Both the position numbers and the translations under genes were made by a program. 41,803 nucleotides of DNA from NCBI GenBank assembly GCA_902493515.1, contig CABUPE010000020.1, forward strand, positions 1 through 41,803. The letters run 5' to 3'. Every line of letters begins with the position of its first letter. Within the stretch, counting starts at the first letter, position 1. This DNA comes from an uncultured Collinsella sp. Its GTDB lineage: Bacteria > Actinomycetota > Coriobacteriia > Coriobacteriales > Coriobacteriaceae. Below, in pieces: positions 24,216 through 31,918 of this stretch. A model generated the notes under the pieces. That model did no database searches. It was given only the letters and a program-made list of their open reading frames with translations, and was not told where the DNA came from.

Positions 24216-24579
24216 GTCTTCTCCTATCTATAGAGAATCTTACTCGGGAGCATCTAGACTTGCCCCCGCGCAACTTGCGGACGATATATACCTTACCTAC
24301 CGACGAACCCAACTGAGGTGCCGCGCTCGGCGACCGATACATACATACGCTTGAACGGTATTTACTACCGTTCACCGAATTCGTTGACAAACGATTCGCC
24401 AGACAGTATGTATCGGCGAGGTGAGATATCAGTCTTCGTCAACCCGCAGGATAGCAGGGTTTTCGCTTGGGTTAGTCAAACGTTTTAGCGTTAATAAAAC
24501 CCGAAACCAGCAGGCAATCATGGCGAAATAAATGGTTGAAAATCGCGCAATCATGTATATCAGTTGTTTAGGCTCGTGT
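24216..24579 (-). promoter_or_regulatory. 364-nt regulatory region upstream of the nan transporter operon
   Basis: No gene is visible. A weak promoter, TTGACT (24474-24479), 17 nt and TGCTAT (24451-24456), reads toward the binding-protein gene; an overlapping TGC-TATCCT is an alternative -10. A second candidate is TTGGGT (24307-24312) with TATATA (24284-24289). GTCAAACGTTTTAG (24475-24488) overlaps the first -35 and resembles the palindrome upstream of gap. A strongly folded element follows at 24326-24420, described separately. Confidence 0.5.
24326..24420. promoter_or_regulatory. Three-way-junction-like inverted repeats with 9-5-9 palindrome
   Basis: Outer arms CCGATACATAC (24334-24344) and GTATGTATCGG (24406-24416) pair perfectly over 11 bp, with a further CTCG/CGAG outside. 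Inside are two hairpins: TGAACGGTA-N5-TACCGTTCA (24352-24374) and CGAA-T-TCGTT-GACA-AACGA-TTCG (24376-24398). As DNA, the central palindrome looks like a dimeric repressor operator. As RNA in the leader of the nan transporter, the whole would fold as a three-way junction. Confidence 0.6.
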
Positions 24580-26526
24580 TTAGCTATCGGAATGGCCAGC
24601 CGCCGCCTCGGCGCGCTCGGCATTCCACGCAACGAGCGCCTCGTGGACCGCCTTGGCAACATCGGCAGGTATGCCGCGAACTTCCGCGATCTCTTGCTCG
24701 CTCGCCGCGCGCAAACGCTTCATCGAGCCAAAATGGCGCATAAGGGCACGTTTTCTGGTGGGTCCCACGCCTGGAACGTCATCGAGTACCGAAACTGTCA
24801 TGGCTTTATCACGCAACTCACGATGGAATGTGATTGCAAAACGGTGCGATTCATCGCGCACCTGTTTAATTAGATAGAGCGAAGCAGACCCGGTCGGCAG
24901 CACGACGGGAGTCTCGTCCCAAGGCACGAAAACCTCCTCATCGGCCTTTGCCAAGCCACAAACTGGTATATCGAGCCCAAGAGCCTCAAGTTGCTTGATC
25001 GCAGCGGTCAATTGCGGCTTACCGCCATCGACAACGAGCAAATCGGGGCGCGAGCCAAAGCGCTCGTCGGCCATGCGCTCGGGAGCATAGCGTCGTCCCA
25101 AAACCTCGGACATCGACACGAAGTCGTTTGCCTCGTCCAATTCGGCCTGAATTTTAAAACGACGGTACTGGCTCTTGTCGGCGCGTCCGTTGGTAAACAC
25201 CACCATCGAGGCGACGGTAAAGGTTCCATGCAGCGTCGAGATATCGAAGCACTCGATACGCATCGGCGGCGCCGGCAGCGCCAGCGCGCTTTCGAGCTCC
25301 AGGAGCGCTTGATTGGTGCGGTCATCAGCGTACCCCGTTCGCATCATGTAGCGCATGAGGGCATGGCGCGCATTTTTGGATGCCATATCGAGCAAACGGT
25401 GCTTTTCGCCACGCTGCGGCCTATGGAGATGGCAGGAACGCTCGCGCTTGCCTGCAAGCCACTCCCCCAGCGCCTCCGCATCCTCAAGCTCGACAGAGAG
25501 GTTTATCTCAGCTGGAATATCAGCCGTCTCGTCGTAATAGCGCTTAAGAAAGCCCGACTGGAGCTCTTCCTCGTCAACATCCAAACCCTTATCGAGAATA
25601 AACTCGCAGGTTCGAACCGTTCGACCCTCACGCACGACAAAGACGCAAGCGGCGGAGATGGTCTCCTCGCGATAGAAACCGATGACATCGATATCGACAC
25701 TGGAGGGAAAAACGACTTGCTGACGGTCGTCCAGACCCCTGATGACCTCCAAACGACGTTTGACGCGTGCCGCGCGCTCAAAGTCGAGCGCCTCGGCGGC
25801 ATCCGTCATCTCGGAGGTCAGCTCATCGACGACATCCTTGCGATGGCCCGACAAAAAGCGCTCGACACGCTTGACGTTCTTGGCATAGTCCGTAGGAGAA
25901 ATCGCGCCGACACACGCACCTGGGCCGCGCCCGACATGGTAGTCGAAGCAGGGACGCCCGTTTTGCGCGCAAATCATATTGACGATGTCTTCCTCGCCCT
26001 TGTGGGACTCGACGATACGACGACAACGACGCCACTCCGCACAAGAAGCCGAGCAGATCGGGATCACCTTGCGCAGCGTGTCAATGGTCTCACGCGCCGC
26101 GCGGCTATCGGTATAGGGACCAAAATAACGCGTTCCCGGCTTATGACGCTCGCGCGTGTATTTGATAGCAGGATACAGGTCGCCCTTTGTAATGGCGATA
26201 AAGGGGTAGCTCTTGTCATCCTTGAGGTCGACGTTAAAGTACGGATGGTACTGGCCGATCAGGTTGCGCTCGAGTACAAGCGCCTCATGCTCGGTTTCGA
26301 CAACGATGTAGTCAAAGCTCGCAACCAATTGCATCATGAGCGGTATTTTTTGGCGCTCATCCTGCAGCGTCACGTACTGGCGCATACGGGAACGCAGGTT
26401 TTTCGCCTTGCCAACGTAGATGACATCGCCCTTGGCATCTTTCCAAAGGTAACATCCGGGCTGCGTGGGAACGCGCGAAACCTGCTCGGCGAGTGTTGGA
26501 ATGTTGTCGTGACCGGCCACACGCAC
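24580..26526 (-). CDS. uvrC: Excinuclease ABC subunit C
   Basis: Makes both incisions in nucleotide excision repair on UvrB-marked DNA. The 648 residues match the family. The GIY-YIG nuclease is at the N-terminus (QPGCYLWKDAKGDVIYVGKAKNLRSR), then a cysteine-bearing segment, the UVR domain (LTSEMTDAAEALDFERAARVKR), the RNase H-like C-terminal nuclease (IECFDISTLHGT, LLVVDGGKPQL) and a helix-hairpin-helix (LDDVPGVGPTRKRALMRHFG). The GTG start at 26526 follows the murJ stop with no gap; a GTG two codons later is also possible. It probably shares a transcript with ybaK and murJ. Confidence 0.95.
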   Translation of the reverse strand: MRVAGHDNIPTLAEQVSRVPTQPGCYLWKDAKGDVIYVGKAKNLRSRMRQYVTLQDERQKIPLMMQLVASFDYIVVETEHEALVLERNLIGQYHPYFNVDLKDDKSYPFIAITKGDLYPAIKYTRERHKPGTRYFGPYTDSRAARETIDTLRKVIPICSASCAEWRRCRRIVESHKGEEDIVNMICAQNGRPCFDYHVGRGPGACVGAISPTDYAKNVKRVERFLSGHRKDVVDELTSEMTDAAEALDFERAARVKRRLEVIRGLDDRQQVVFPSSVDIDVIGFYREETISAACVFVVREGRTVRTCEFILDKGLDVDEEELQSGFLKRYYDETADIPAEINLSVELEDAEALGEWLAGKRERSCHLHRPQRGEKHRLLDMASKNARHALMRYMMRTGYADDRTNQALLELESALALPAPPMRIECFDISTLHGTFTVASMVVFTNGRADKSQYRRFKIQAELDEANDFVSMSEVLGRRYAPERMADERFGSRPDLLVVDGGKPQLTAAIKQLEALGLDIPVCGLAKADEEVFVPWDETPVVLPTGSASLYLIKQVRDESHRFAITFHRELRDKAMTVSVLDDVPGVGPTRKRALMRHFGSMKRLRAASEQEIAEVRGIPADVAKAVHEALVAWNAERAEAAAGHSDS

Positions 26527-28209
26527 CTACTTGCGACGAAGCAGCGCCGAGACCTCGGGCATCTTAAGAACGACGGCAAGGCCAAAGGTAACAGCAAGCG
26601 AGACGACACCCGCAACGCAAACATAGCCAAGAGTAATCAGAATCGAGCCGCCAAGTACCCCGACAAAGTGTTCAAGCGCCCACATGACGCCGGCGCCTGC
26701 GGCAGCCCCTAGGCCGCCGAGCAAAAGGCCAAAGAAACCGCCATGCAGGATAGATTTGACCTGAAGGCCACGCAGGCGACGACGCAGCCACCACAGCGAA
26801 CAGCCGACCAAGATCACGTAGTCGACAACATACGAAAGCGCGATTGCCGGCATACCGAAGCCCAGCACAACGCCAAACAGCAGAACCGAGCCAGCCTGGC
26901 CGATGGCGGAATACAGGCAATAGCGGCTATAGGGCTTCATGTCGAGCAAGGCAGAGAAGCTCTTCTGCATCAACACGACCACGCCGTAGAGCGGCAGCGA
27001 GAGCGCCAGGTAGACAAGGTACTCGGACACCAGCGCCACGCCGGATTCATCGAACTTGCCGGCACAGTAAATCATGTTGAGCGGACGTGCGAAGACAATC
27101 AGGTACAGTGCGAACGGAATCAGGAAGAACAGCATCTGGGCGACGCCACGCGAAATGCCCGTGCGAACGCTGTCGTAATCCTTCTCCTGTGCGTCATGAG
27201 AGAGCTCGGTATAGAGCGCCGTCGAAAGCGAGGCGGCAATCAGCGCGTAGGGCAGCGTGTACCACAGGCGCGCATAGGCGATGACGGAAGGACCCGTCTC
27301 GGGCTGGACCACCAGCGCGGCAGCGTTGGTGATAGAAGTCGAGACAAACATGCACACCGTGGCGAGCAGCGTCGGGATACCGAGCGCAATCGTCTGGCGC
27401 AGCGCGGGGTCCTTAAAGTCGATATGGATATGGGGATGCACGCCGTGCTTGCCAAGCGCGGGAATCTGACATGCCATCTGAACAAAGACACCGAGGGTCG
27501 TACCGGCCGCAATCAAGATGATGCCGGCACGTTCGCCAAACTGTGCGGACACGGGCGCAAAACCCATAAAGCTCGCAATGACGATCACATTGTTGAGGAC
27601 CGGGGCAAACGTCGACCAGAAGTAGTCGCGGTGTGCGTTGAGAACGCCCGAGAACACCGAGCCCAAACCATAAAAGAGAATCTGGATGGCAAAGAAACGG
27701 AACATGAACGCAGCGGTATCCATGCTGCCGCCGTCACCCGAAAGGAACGATTGCGTCCAGATAAAGCCCGGGGCGAACACGGTCCCCAGCAACGAAATGC
27801 CACCCAGCACCAAAAGCAGAATGCCAAGCAGGTTGCCCACGTACTCGTTCGAGGCCTCGCGACCCTGCTCACGCCTCACGCCCATGTACACGGGCAAAAA
27901 CGCCGTCACGAGCATGCCACCCATCACGAGTTCGTAGAGCATATTGGGCAGGTTGTTGGCGACCTGATAGGAGGACGAGAGTAGCGACATGCCGATAGCG
28001 GCCGCCATTGCCCACGTGCGGATAAAACCGGTGACGCGAGACACGATAGTCAGAATGGTCATAAGCCCGGCGGAACGACCAACCGTGGAGTAGTCCGACG
28101 AGCCCATGTCGTCAGTGTCATCTCGCGACGAAGAAACTTCGGATGAGGGTGTCTGAGGCGCAGATTCTTTTGCAAAATGAGCTCCGCACTTCGATTCTTC
28201 CTGCGGCAT
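26527..28209 (-). CDS. murJ: Lipid II flippase MurJ
   Basis: Polytopic MOP-family protein predicted to flip the peptidoglycan precursor lipid II. The 560 residues have a hydrophilic N-terminal tail of about 45 residues, rich in Ser, Asp and Glu, followed by about 14 membrane segments. Family motifs are VSRVTGFIRTWAMAAAIG in the first segment, NNLPNMLYELVMGGMLVTAFLPVY in the second, and APVLNNVIVI. No extra C-terminal kinase-like domain is present, unlike the mycobacterial homologue. The ATG lies 3 nt after the ybaK stop with AGAGGA upstream, so the two genes are coupled. Confidence 0.92.
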   Translation of the reverse strand: MPQEESKCGAHFAKESAPQTPSSEVSSSRDDTDDMGSSDYSTVGRSAGLMTILTIVSRVTGFIRTWAMAAAIGMSLLSSSYQVANNLPNMLYELVMGGMLVTAFLPVYMGVRREQGREASNEYVGNLLGILLLVLGGISLLGTVFAPGFIWTQSFLSGDGGSMDTAAFMFRFFAIQILFYGLGSVFSGVLNAHRDYFWSTFAPVLNNVIVIASFMGFAPVSAQFGERAGIILIAAGTTLGVFVQMACQIPALGKHGVHPHIHIDFKDPALRQTIALGIPTLLATVCMFVSTSITNAAALVVQPETGPSVIAYARLWYTLPYALIAASLSTALYTELSHDAQEKDYDSVRTGISRGVAQMLFFLIPFALYLIVFARPLNMIYCAGKFDESGVALVSEYLVYLALSLPLYGVVVLMQKSFSALLDMKPYSRYCLYSAIGQAGSVLLFGVVLGFGMPAIALSYVVDYVILVGCSLWWLRRRLRGLQVKSILHGGFFGLLLGGLGAAAGAGVMWALEHFVGVLGGSILITLGYVCVAGVVSLAVTFGLAVVLKMPEVSALLRRK

Positions 28210-28212
28210 CGC

Positions 28213-28713
28213 TCAGTCCTCTCTCGTAATCGCGGCAACCGTCGCCCCGCAAAATGCAATTAAATCATCGGGTGCAAGCTCGAGCTGATAACCACGCTTG
28301 CCTCCCGAAATAAAAATGGTATCCCAAAGGACGCATGTCTCGTCAATGAGCGTCCGGTAGCGTTTTTTCATACCGACCGGGCTGCAGCCGCCGCGAACGT
28401 AGCCAGTCGCCGCAAGCAAATCCTTCACATGCATCATGGCCAAGGACTTCTCCCCCGCGGCACGCGCGGCGGACTTTAGATCGAGCTCGTCGGCAACAGG
28501 GATGCAGCACACGACATAGTCGTTGGACGGCGTCACGCAGACCAAAGTCTTAAATCCTTGACCGGGCTCCTCGCCAAGCTGCTCCGAAATCGCGACCCCC
28601 AGGCCCACCGACTCATCACCATCGTCTTCGTACGTATGTAGAACATAGGAAATGCCGGCACTTTCCAGCTCGCGCATCGCATTGGTTTTTGGCGTCTTTA
28701 CAGCCTTTGCCAT
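28213..28713 (-). CDS. ybaK: Cys-tRNA(Pro)/Cys-tRNA(Cys) deacylase YbaK/EbsC
   Basis: Removes cysteine mischarged on tRNA(Pro). From ATG at 28713 (AAAGGA 7 nt upstream) it has 166 residues; the 32-codon upstream extension is not conserved. Motifs are ISYVLHTYE, EEPGQGFKTLVCV, the DELDLKSAARAAG segment with the functional lysine, LAATGYVRGGCSPVGMKKRYRT and FISGGKRGYQLELAPDDL. It lies between uvrA (after a stem-loop) and murJ (3-nt gap), and probably heads the ybaK-murJ-uvrC transcript. Confidence 0.92.
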   Translation of the reverse strand: MAKAVKTPKTNAMRELESAGISYVLHTYEDDGDESVGLGVAISEQLGEEPGQGFKTLVCVTPSNDYVVCCIPVADELDLKSAARAAGEKSLAMMHVKDLLAATGYVRGGCSPVGMKKRYRTLIDETCVLWDTIFISGGKRGYQLELAPDDLIAFCGATVAAITRED

Positions 28714-28794
28714 GACATATCCTTTCTCTCGCATTCGGACGCAAGGATTAAGTATATGTCCAATTCGGCTGCATACGTCACTTCGGCACAGCAA

Positions 28795-28825
28795 GCGCCA
28801 TCGAATCACAAGGAGTCGATGGCGC
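28795..28825 (-). terminator. Stem-loop after uvrA
   Basis: A perfect 10-bp stem (GCGCCATCGA) with an 11-nt loop lies 21 nt after the uvrA stop. On the minus strand it is followed by TTGCTGTG, a poor U-tract, so termination is probably moderate. Confidence 0.6.
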
Positions 28826-28845
28826 CCATAAACTGAATCGCCTAT

Positions 28846-31725
28846 TTATTGAGCATCAAGTTGAGCCTGACGCTCCCGGTCACGCCTGAGCAACGGCGCC
28901 AAAAACTTGCCCGTATAACTCTGCGGACAGTCCGCAACCTGCTCCGGTGTGCCCGAAACCACGACGGTTCCGCCGCCGTTACCGCCCTCGGGACCCATAT
29001 CGATCAGGCGGTCGGCAACCTTGATGACATCAAGGTTGTGCTCAATCACCAGCACCGTGTTGCCCGCATCGACCAAGCGCTGCAGCACATCGAGCAGCTG
29101 GCGGACGTCCTCAAAATGAAGACCGGTCGTCGGCTCGTCCAAAATATAGAACGTCTTGCCCGTCTGGCGTCGATGAAGCTCCTTGGCGAGCTTCACACGC
29201 TGCGCCTCGCCGCCCGAGAGCGTCGTGGCGGGCTGGCCCAGGCTCACGTAGCCTAAGCCTACATCGTACAGCGTCTGGAGCTTGCGCTTAATCTGCGGGA
29301 TATTCCCAAAGAAGGCCAGCGCCTCGGTGACGCTCATGTCGAGCACGTCCGAGATGGTCTTGCCACGGTAGGTGACCTCGAGTGTCTCGCGGTTGTAGCG
29401 TTTACCGCCGCAAACTTCGCAGGGAACGTAGATATCGGGAAGGAAGTGCATCTCGATCTTGATCTGCCCGTCGCCCTTGCACGCCTCGCAGCGCCCGCCA
29501 CTCACATTAAAGGAGAAACGACCCGGCGAGTAGCCGCGCGCCTTCGACTCCGGCGTACTCGCAAACAGCGCGCGAAGATCATCCCACAGGCCGATATAGG
29601 TAGCAGGGTTGGAACGCGGCGTGCGGCCAATCGGCGACTGGTCGATATCGATAACCTTATCGATACACTCGATGCCCTCGATTTTTTTATACGGACCCAC
29701 AGGGCGCGTCGAACGGTGAATAGCATTCGTAAGGGCAGGCGCAATGGTGTCGGTAACCAGGGAGCTCTTGCCCGATCCCGACACGCCGGTAACAACCGTA
29801 AGCGTACCAAACTCGATCTTGGCGGTAACGTTTTTGAGGTTGTTGGCTCGAGCGCCCGTAATTTTAAGGCAGCCGCGACCGGGCTTGCGCCGTTCATCAG
29901 GCACCCGAATCATTCGTTTGCCGGTCAGATAAGCGCCCGTCATCGACTCAGGACACGCCATGATATCAGCAGGCGTTCCCGCCGCGACTACGTGTCCGCC
30001 GTTGACACCGGCGCCGGGCCCCATGTCGATCACGTAGTCGGCGGCACGGATTGTATCCTCGTCGTGTTCGACAACGATAACGGTATTGCCGATATCGCGC
30101 AGGCGCTCGAGCGTCTTGATCAGGCGCTCGTTGTCACGCTGATGAAGACCGATCGAGGGCTCGTCCAGAATATAGAGCACGCCCATGAGACCCGCGCCGA
30201 TCTGCGTTGCCAAGCGAATACGCTGTGCCTCGCCACCGGAAAGCGTCGCCGAGGCGCGATCGAGTGTCAGATAGTCGAGTCCAACATCGACCAGAAAACG
30301 CAGGCGCTCCAGAATTTCCTTGACGATACGGCCGCCGATAAACTGTTGGCGCTCGGTGAGTTCCAGGCCCTCAAAAAACTCGAGCGATTCACGGCACGAC
30401 AGGCAACAAACTTCGTAAATGGACTTGCCGCCCACGGTGACGGCGAGCATCTCAGGGCGCAAACGAGCGCCGTGGCAGGTCGAGCACGGCTCCTCGCGAA
30501 TGTACTTCTCCAGGCGCGCCTTGGTGTTCTCGTTCGTCGTCTCGGTATAGCGTTCGTACAGGATGTTGCGAACGCCCGAAAACTTGGTATCCCACTGGCT
30601 GCGACGTCCGTCGAGCTTTTGGTAGTCGACCGAGATCTTCGTATCGCCCAGGCCATCCAAGAATGCACGACGCACGCGAGGGGGCAAGTCCTCCCACGGC
30701 GTATCGACGCTCACCTTGAAGTGTTTACAGACCGCAGCGAAAATCTGCGGATAGTAGTTAGAGTTGCCAAACAGGCTGCCAAAGACCCCGTCGGCGATCG
30801 ACTTCGAGGGGTCTTCGATTAGGGCCTCGGCATCGACCGTCTTCTTAAAGCCCAGGCCATCGCACTCGGGGCACGCGCCATAGGGCGCGTTGAACGAGAA
30901 ATCACGCGGCTGCAGGTCATCGATGGAGTGTCCATGCTCCGGGCACGCTAACGCCAGCGAATACTCCAGCAACTCGCCTTCGGTCCCCTCGGGAGCGTCG
31001 CGGTCGGGCAGCAAGTATACGTTCACATTGCCGTGCGCCAGCGCAGTCGCTTGTTCAACGGACTCGGCAATACGGCCCAGCGAGTTCTCGCGAATCACGA
31101 TGCGGTCGACTACGACCTCGATATCGTGCTTGAACTTTTTGTCCAGATCGATCGGGTCGTCGAGCGAGCGCACTTCGCCGTCAACGCGCACGCGGCTAAA
31201 GCCCTCGGCGCGAAGGTCCTCAAACAGTTTGGTGTACTCGCCTTTTCGCCCGCGCACCACCGGTGCCAGCACAAACGCGCGGCGGCCCTCCCCCGCCGCC
31301 AAGACCTTGTCGGCAACCTGGTCGGTCGTCTGGCGCTCAATGACGCGGCCGCATTCGGGACAGTGCGGGGTGCCCACACGAGCGAACAGCAGGCGCAGAT
31401 AGTCATAAATCTCGGTTACGGTGCCAACCGTCGAGCGAGGGTTTTTAGACGTCGTCTTTTGGTCGATCGACACCGCCGGCGAAAGGCCGTCGATTGAATC
31501 CAAGTCGGGTTTGTCCATCTGGCCCAAGAACTGGCGCGCATAGCTCGAAAGGCTCTCGACGTATCGACGCTGGCCCTCGGCATAGATAGTGTCAAATGCC
31601 AGCGAGCTCTTGCCCGAGCCAGAAAGACCGGTAATGACCACGAGTTGGTCACGCGGAATGGAAACATCGATATCACGGAGGTTGTGCTCACGAGCGCCGC
31701 GAATAACGATAGAAGAATCAGACAT
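28846..31725 (-). CDS. uvrA: Excinuclease ABC subunit A
   Basis: Damage-sensing ATPase of nucleotide excision repair. From ATG at 31725 (AAGGAG 5 nt upstream) it has 959 residues, the usual size; 22 extra upstream codons are rejected. It has two ABC modules: Walker A TGLSGSGKSSL and TGVSGSGKSSL, signatures LSGGEAQRIRLATQ and LSGGEAQRVKLAKE, and ILDEPSIGLHQRD and ILDEPTTGLHFED. Zinc-binding cysteine pairs are seen at CPECGR, CPECDG, CSTCHG and CEACKGDG with CEVCGG. A LexA-like box lies upstream, and the LtaS-like gene is divergent. Confidence 0.97.
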   Translation of the reverse strand: MSDSSIVIRGAREHNLRDIDVSIPRDQLVVITGLSGSGKSSLAFDTIYAEGQRRYVESLSSYARQFLGQMDKPDLDSIDGLSPAVSIDQKTTSKNPRSTVGTVTEIYDYLRLLFARVGTPHCPECGRVIERQTTDQVADKVLAAGEGRRAFVLAPVVRGRKGEYTKLFEDLRAEGFSRVRVDGEVRSLDDPIDLDKKFKHDIEVVVDRIVIRENSLGRIAESVEQATALAHGNVNVYLLPDRDAPEGTEGELLEYSLALACPEHGHSIDDLQPRDFSFNAPYGACPECDGLGFKKTVDAEALIEDPSKSIADGVFGSLFGNSNYYPQIFAAVCKHFKVSVDTPWEDLPPRVRRAFLDGLGDTKISVDYQKLDGRRSQWDTKFSGVRNILYERYTETTNENTKARLEKYIREEPCSTCHGARLRPEMLAVTVGGKSIYEVCCLSCRESLEFFEGLELTERQQFIGGRIVKEILERLRFLVDVGLDYLTLDRASATLSGGEAQRIRLATQIGAGLMGVLYILDEPSIGLHQRDNERLIKTLERLRDIGNTVIVVEHDEDTIRAADYVIDMGPGAGVNGGHVVAAGTPADIMACPESMTGAYLTGKRMIRVPDERRKPGRGCLKITGARANNLKNVTAKIEFGTLTVVTGVSGSGKSSLVTDTIAPALTNAIHRSTRPVGPYKKIEGIECIDKVIDIDQSPIGRTPRSNPATYIGLWDDLRALFASTPESKARGYSPGRFSFNVSGGRCEACKGDGQIKIEMHFLPDIYVPCEVCGGKRYNRETLEVTYRGKTISDVLDMSVTEALAFFGNIPQIKRKLQTLYDVGLGYVSLGQPATTLSGGEAQRVKLAKELHRRQTGKTFYILDEPTTGLHFEDVRQLLDVLQRLVDAGNTVLVIEHNLDVIKVADRLIDMGPEGGNGGGTVVVSGTPEQVADCPQSYTGKFLAPLLRRDRERQAQLDAQ

Positions 31726-31753
31726 GGAAGCTCCTTGCCTCCTATTGCATCGA

Positions 31754-31800
31754 ATCATACTGCCGATGAGTTTAGCGCACTCGACGCGCACAGATGTTCG
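31754..31800 (-). promoter_or_regulatory. uvrA promoter region with LexA-like SOS box
   Basis: On the minus strand CGAAC-ATCT-GTGCG (plus 31787-31800) matches the Gram-positive LexA box CGAAC-N4-GTTCG except at one position. TATGAT (plus 31754-31759) is a good -10 box downstream of it; the -35 is weak. SOS control of uvrA is well known in other bacteria. Confidence 0.5.
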
Positions 31801-31868
31801 TAATACAAGATTCGCAGACCTTTAGCTTTGCGTATCGGGTGCTTTGTTTCTCGAAATGCCGTGGAAAG

Positions 31869-31906
31869 GTTACAGTAATCTACTACTGAACTTAATTTGC
31901 TGTAAC
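31869..31906 (+). promoter_or_regulatory. Inverted repeat before the LtaS-like gene
   Basis: GTTACAG (31869-31875) and CTGTAAC (31900-31906) are perfect 7-bp arms separated by 24 nt, ending just before the ribosome site. It could be an operator or a leader hairpin. No clear promoter boxes are seen. Confidence 0.35.
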
Positions 31907-31918
31907 AGAGGAACGTCC

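Noticed and set aside
24333..24348. ATACATACATAC as a simple tandem repeat
   Set aside because: It is only about three copies of a 4-nt unit and is explained as one arm of the larger inverted repeat.
24384..24412. Plus-strand promoter-like TTGACA-N17-TATGTA inside the nan leader element
   Set aside because: It would read into the 3' end of uvrC with no gene or clear terminator downstream. The TTGACA is part of the hairpin at 24376-24398, so the match may be incidental.
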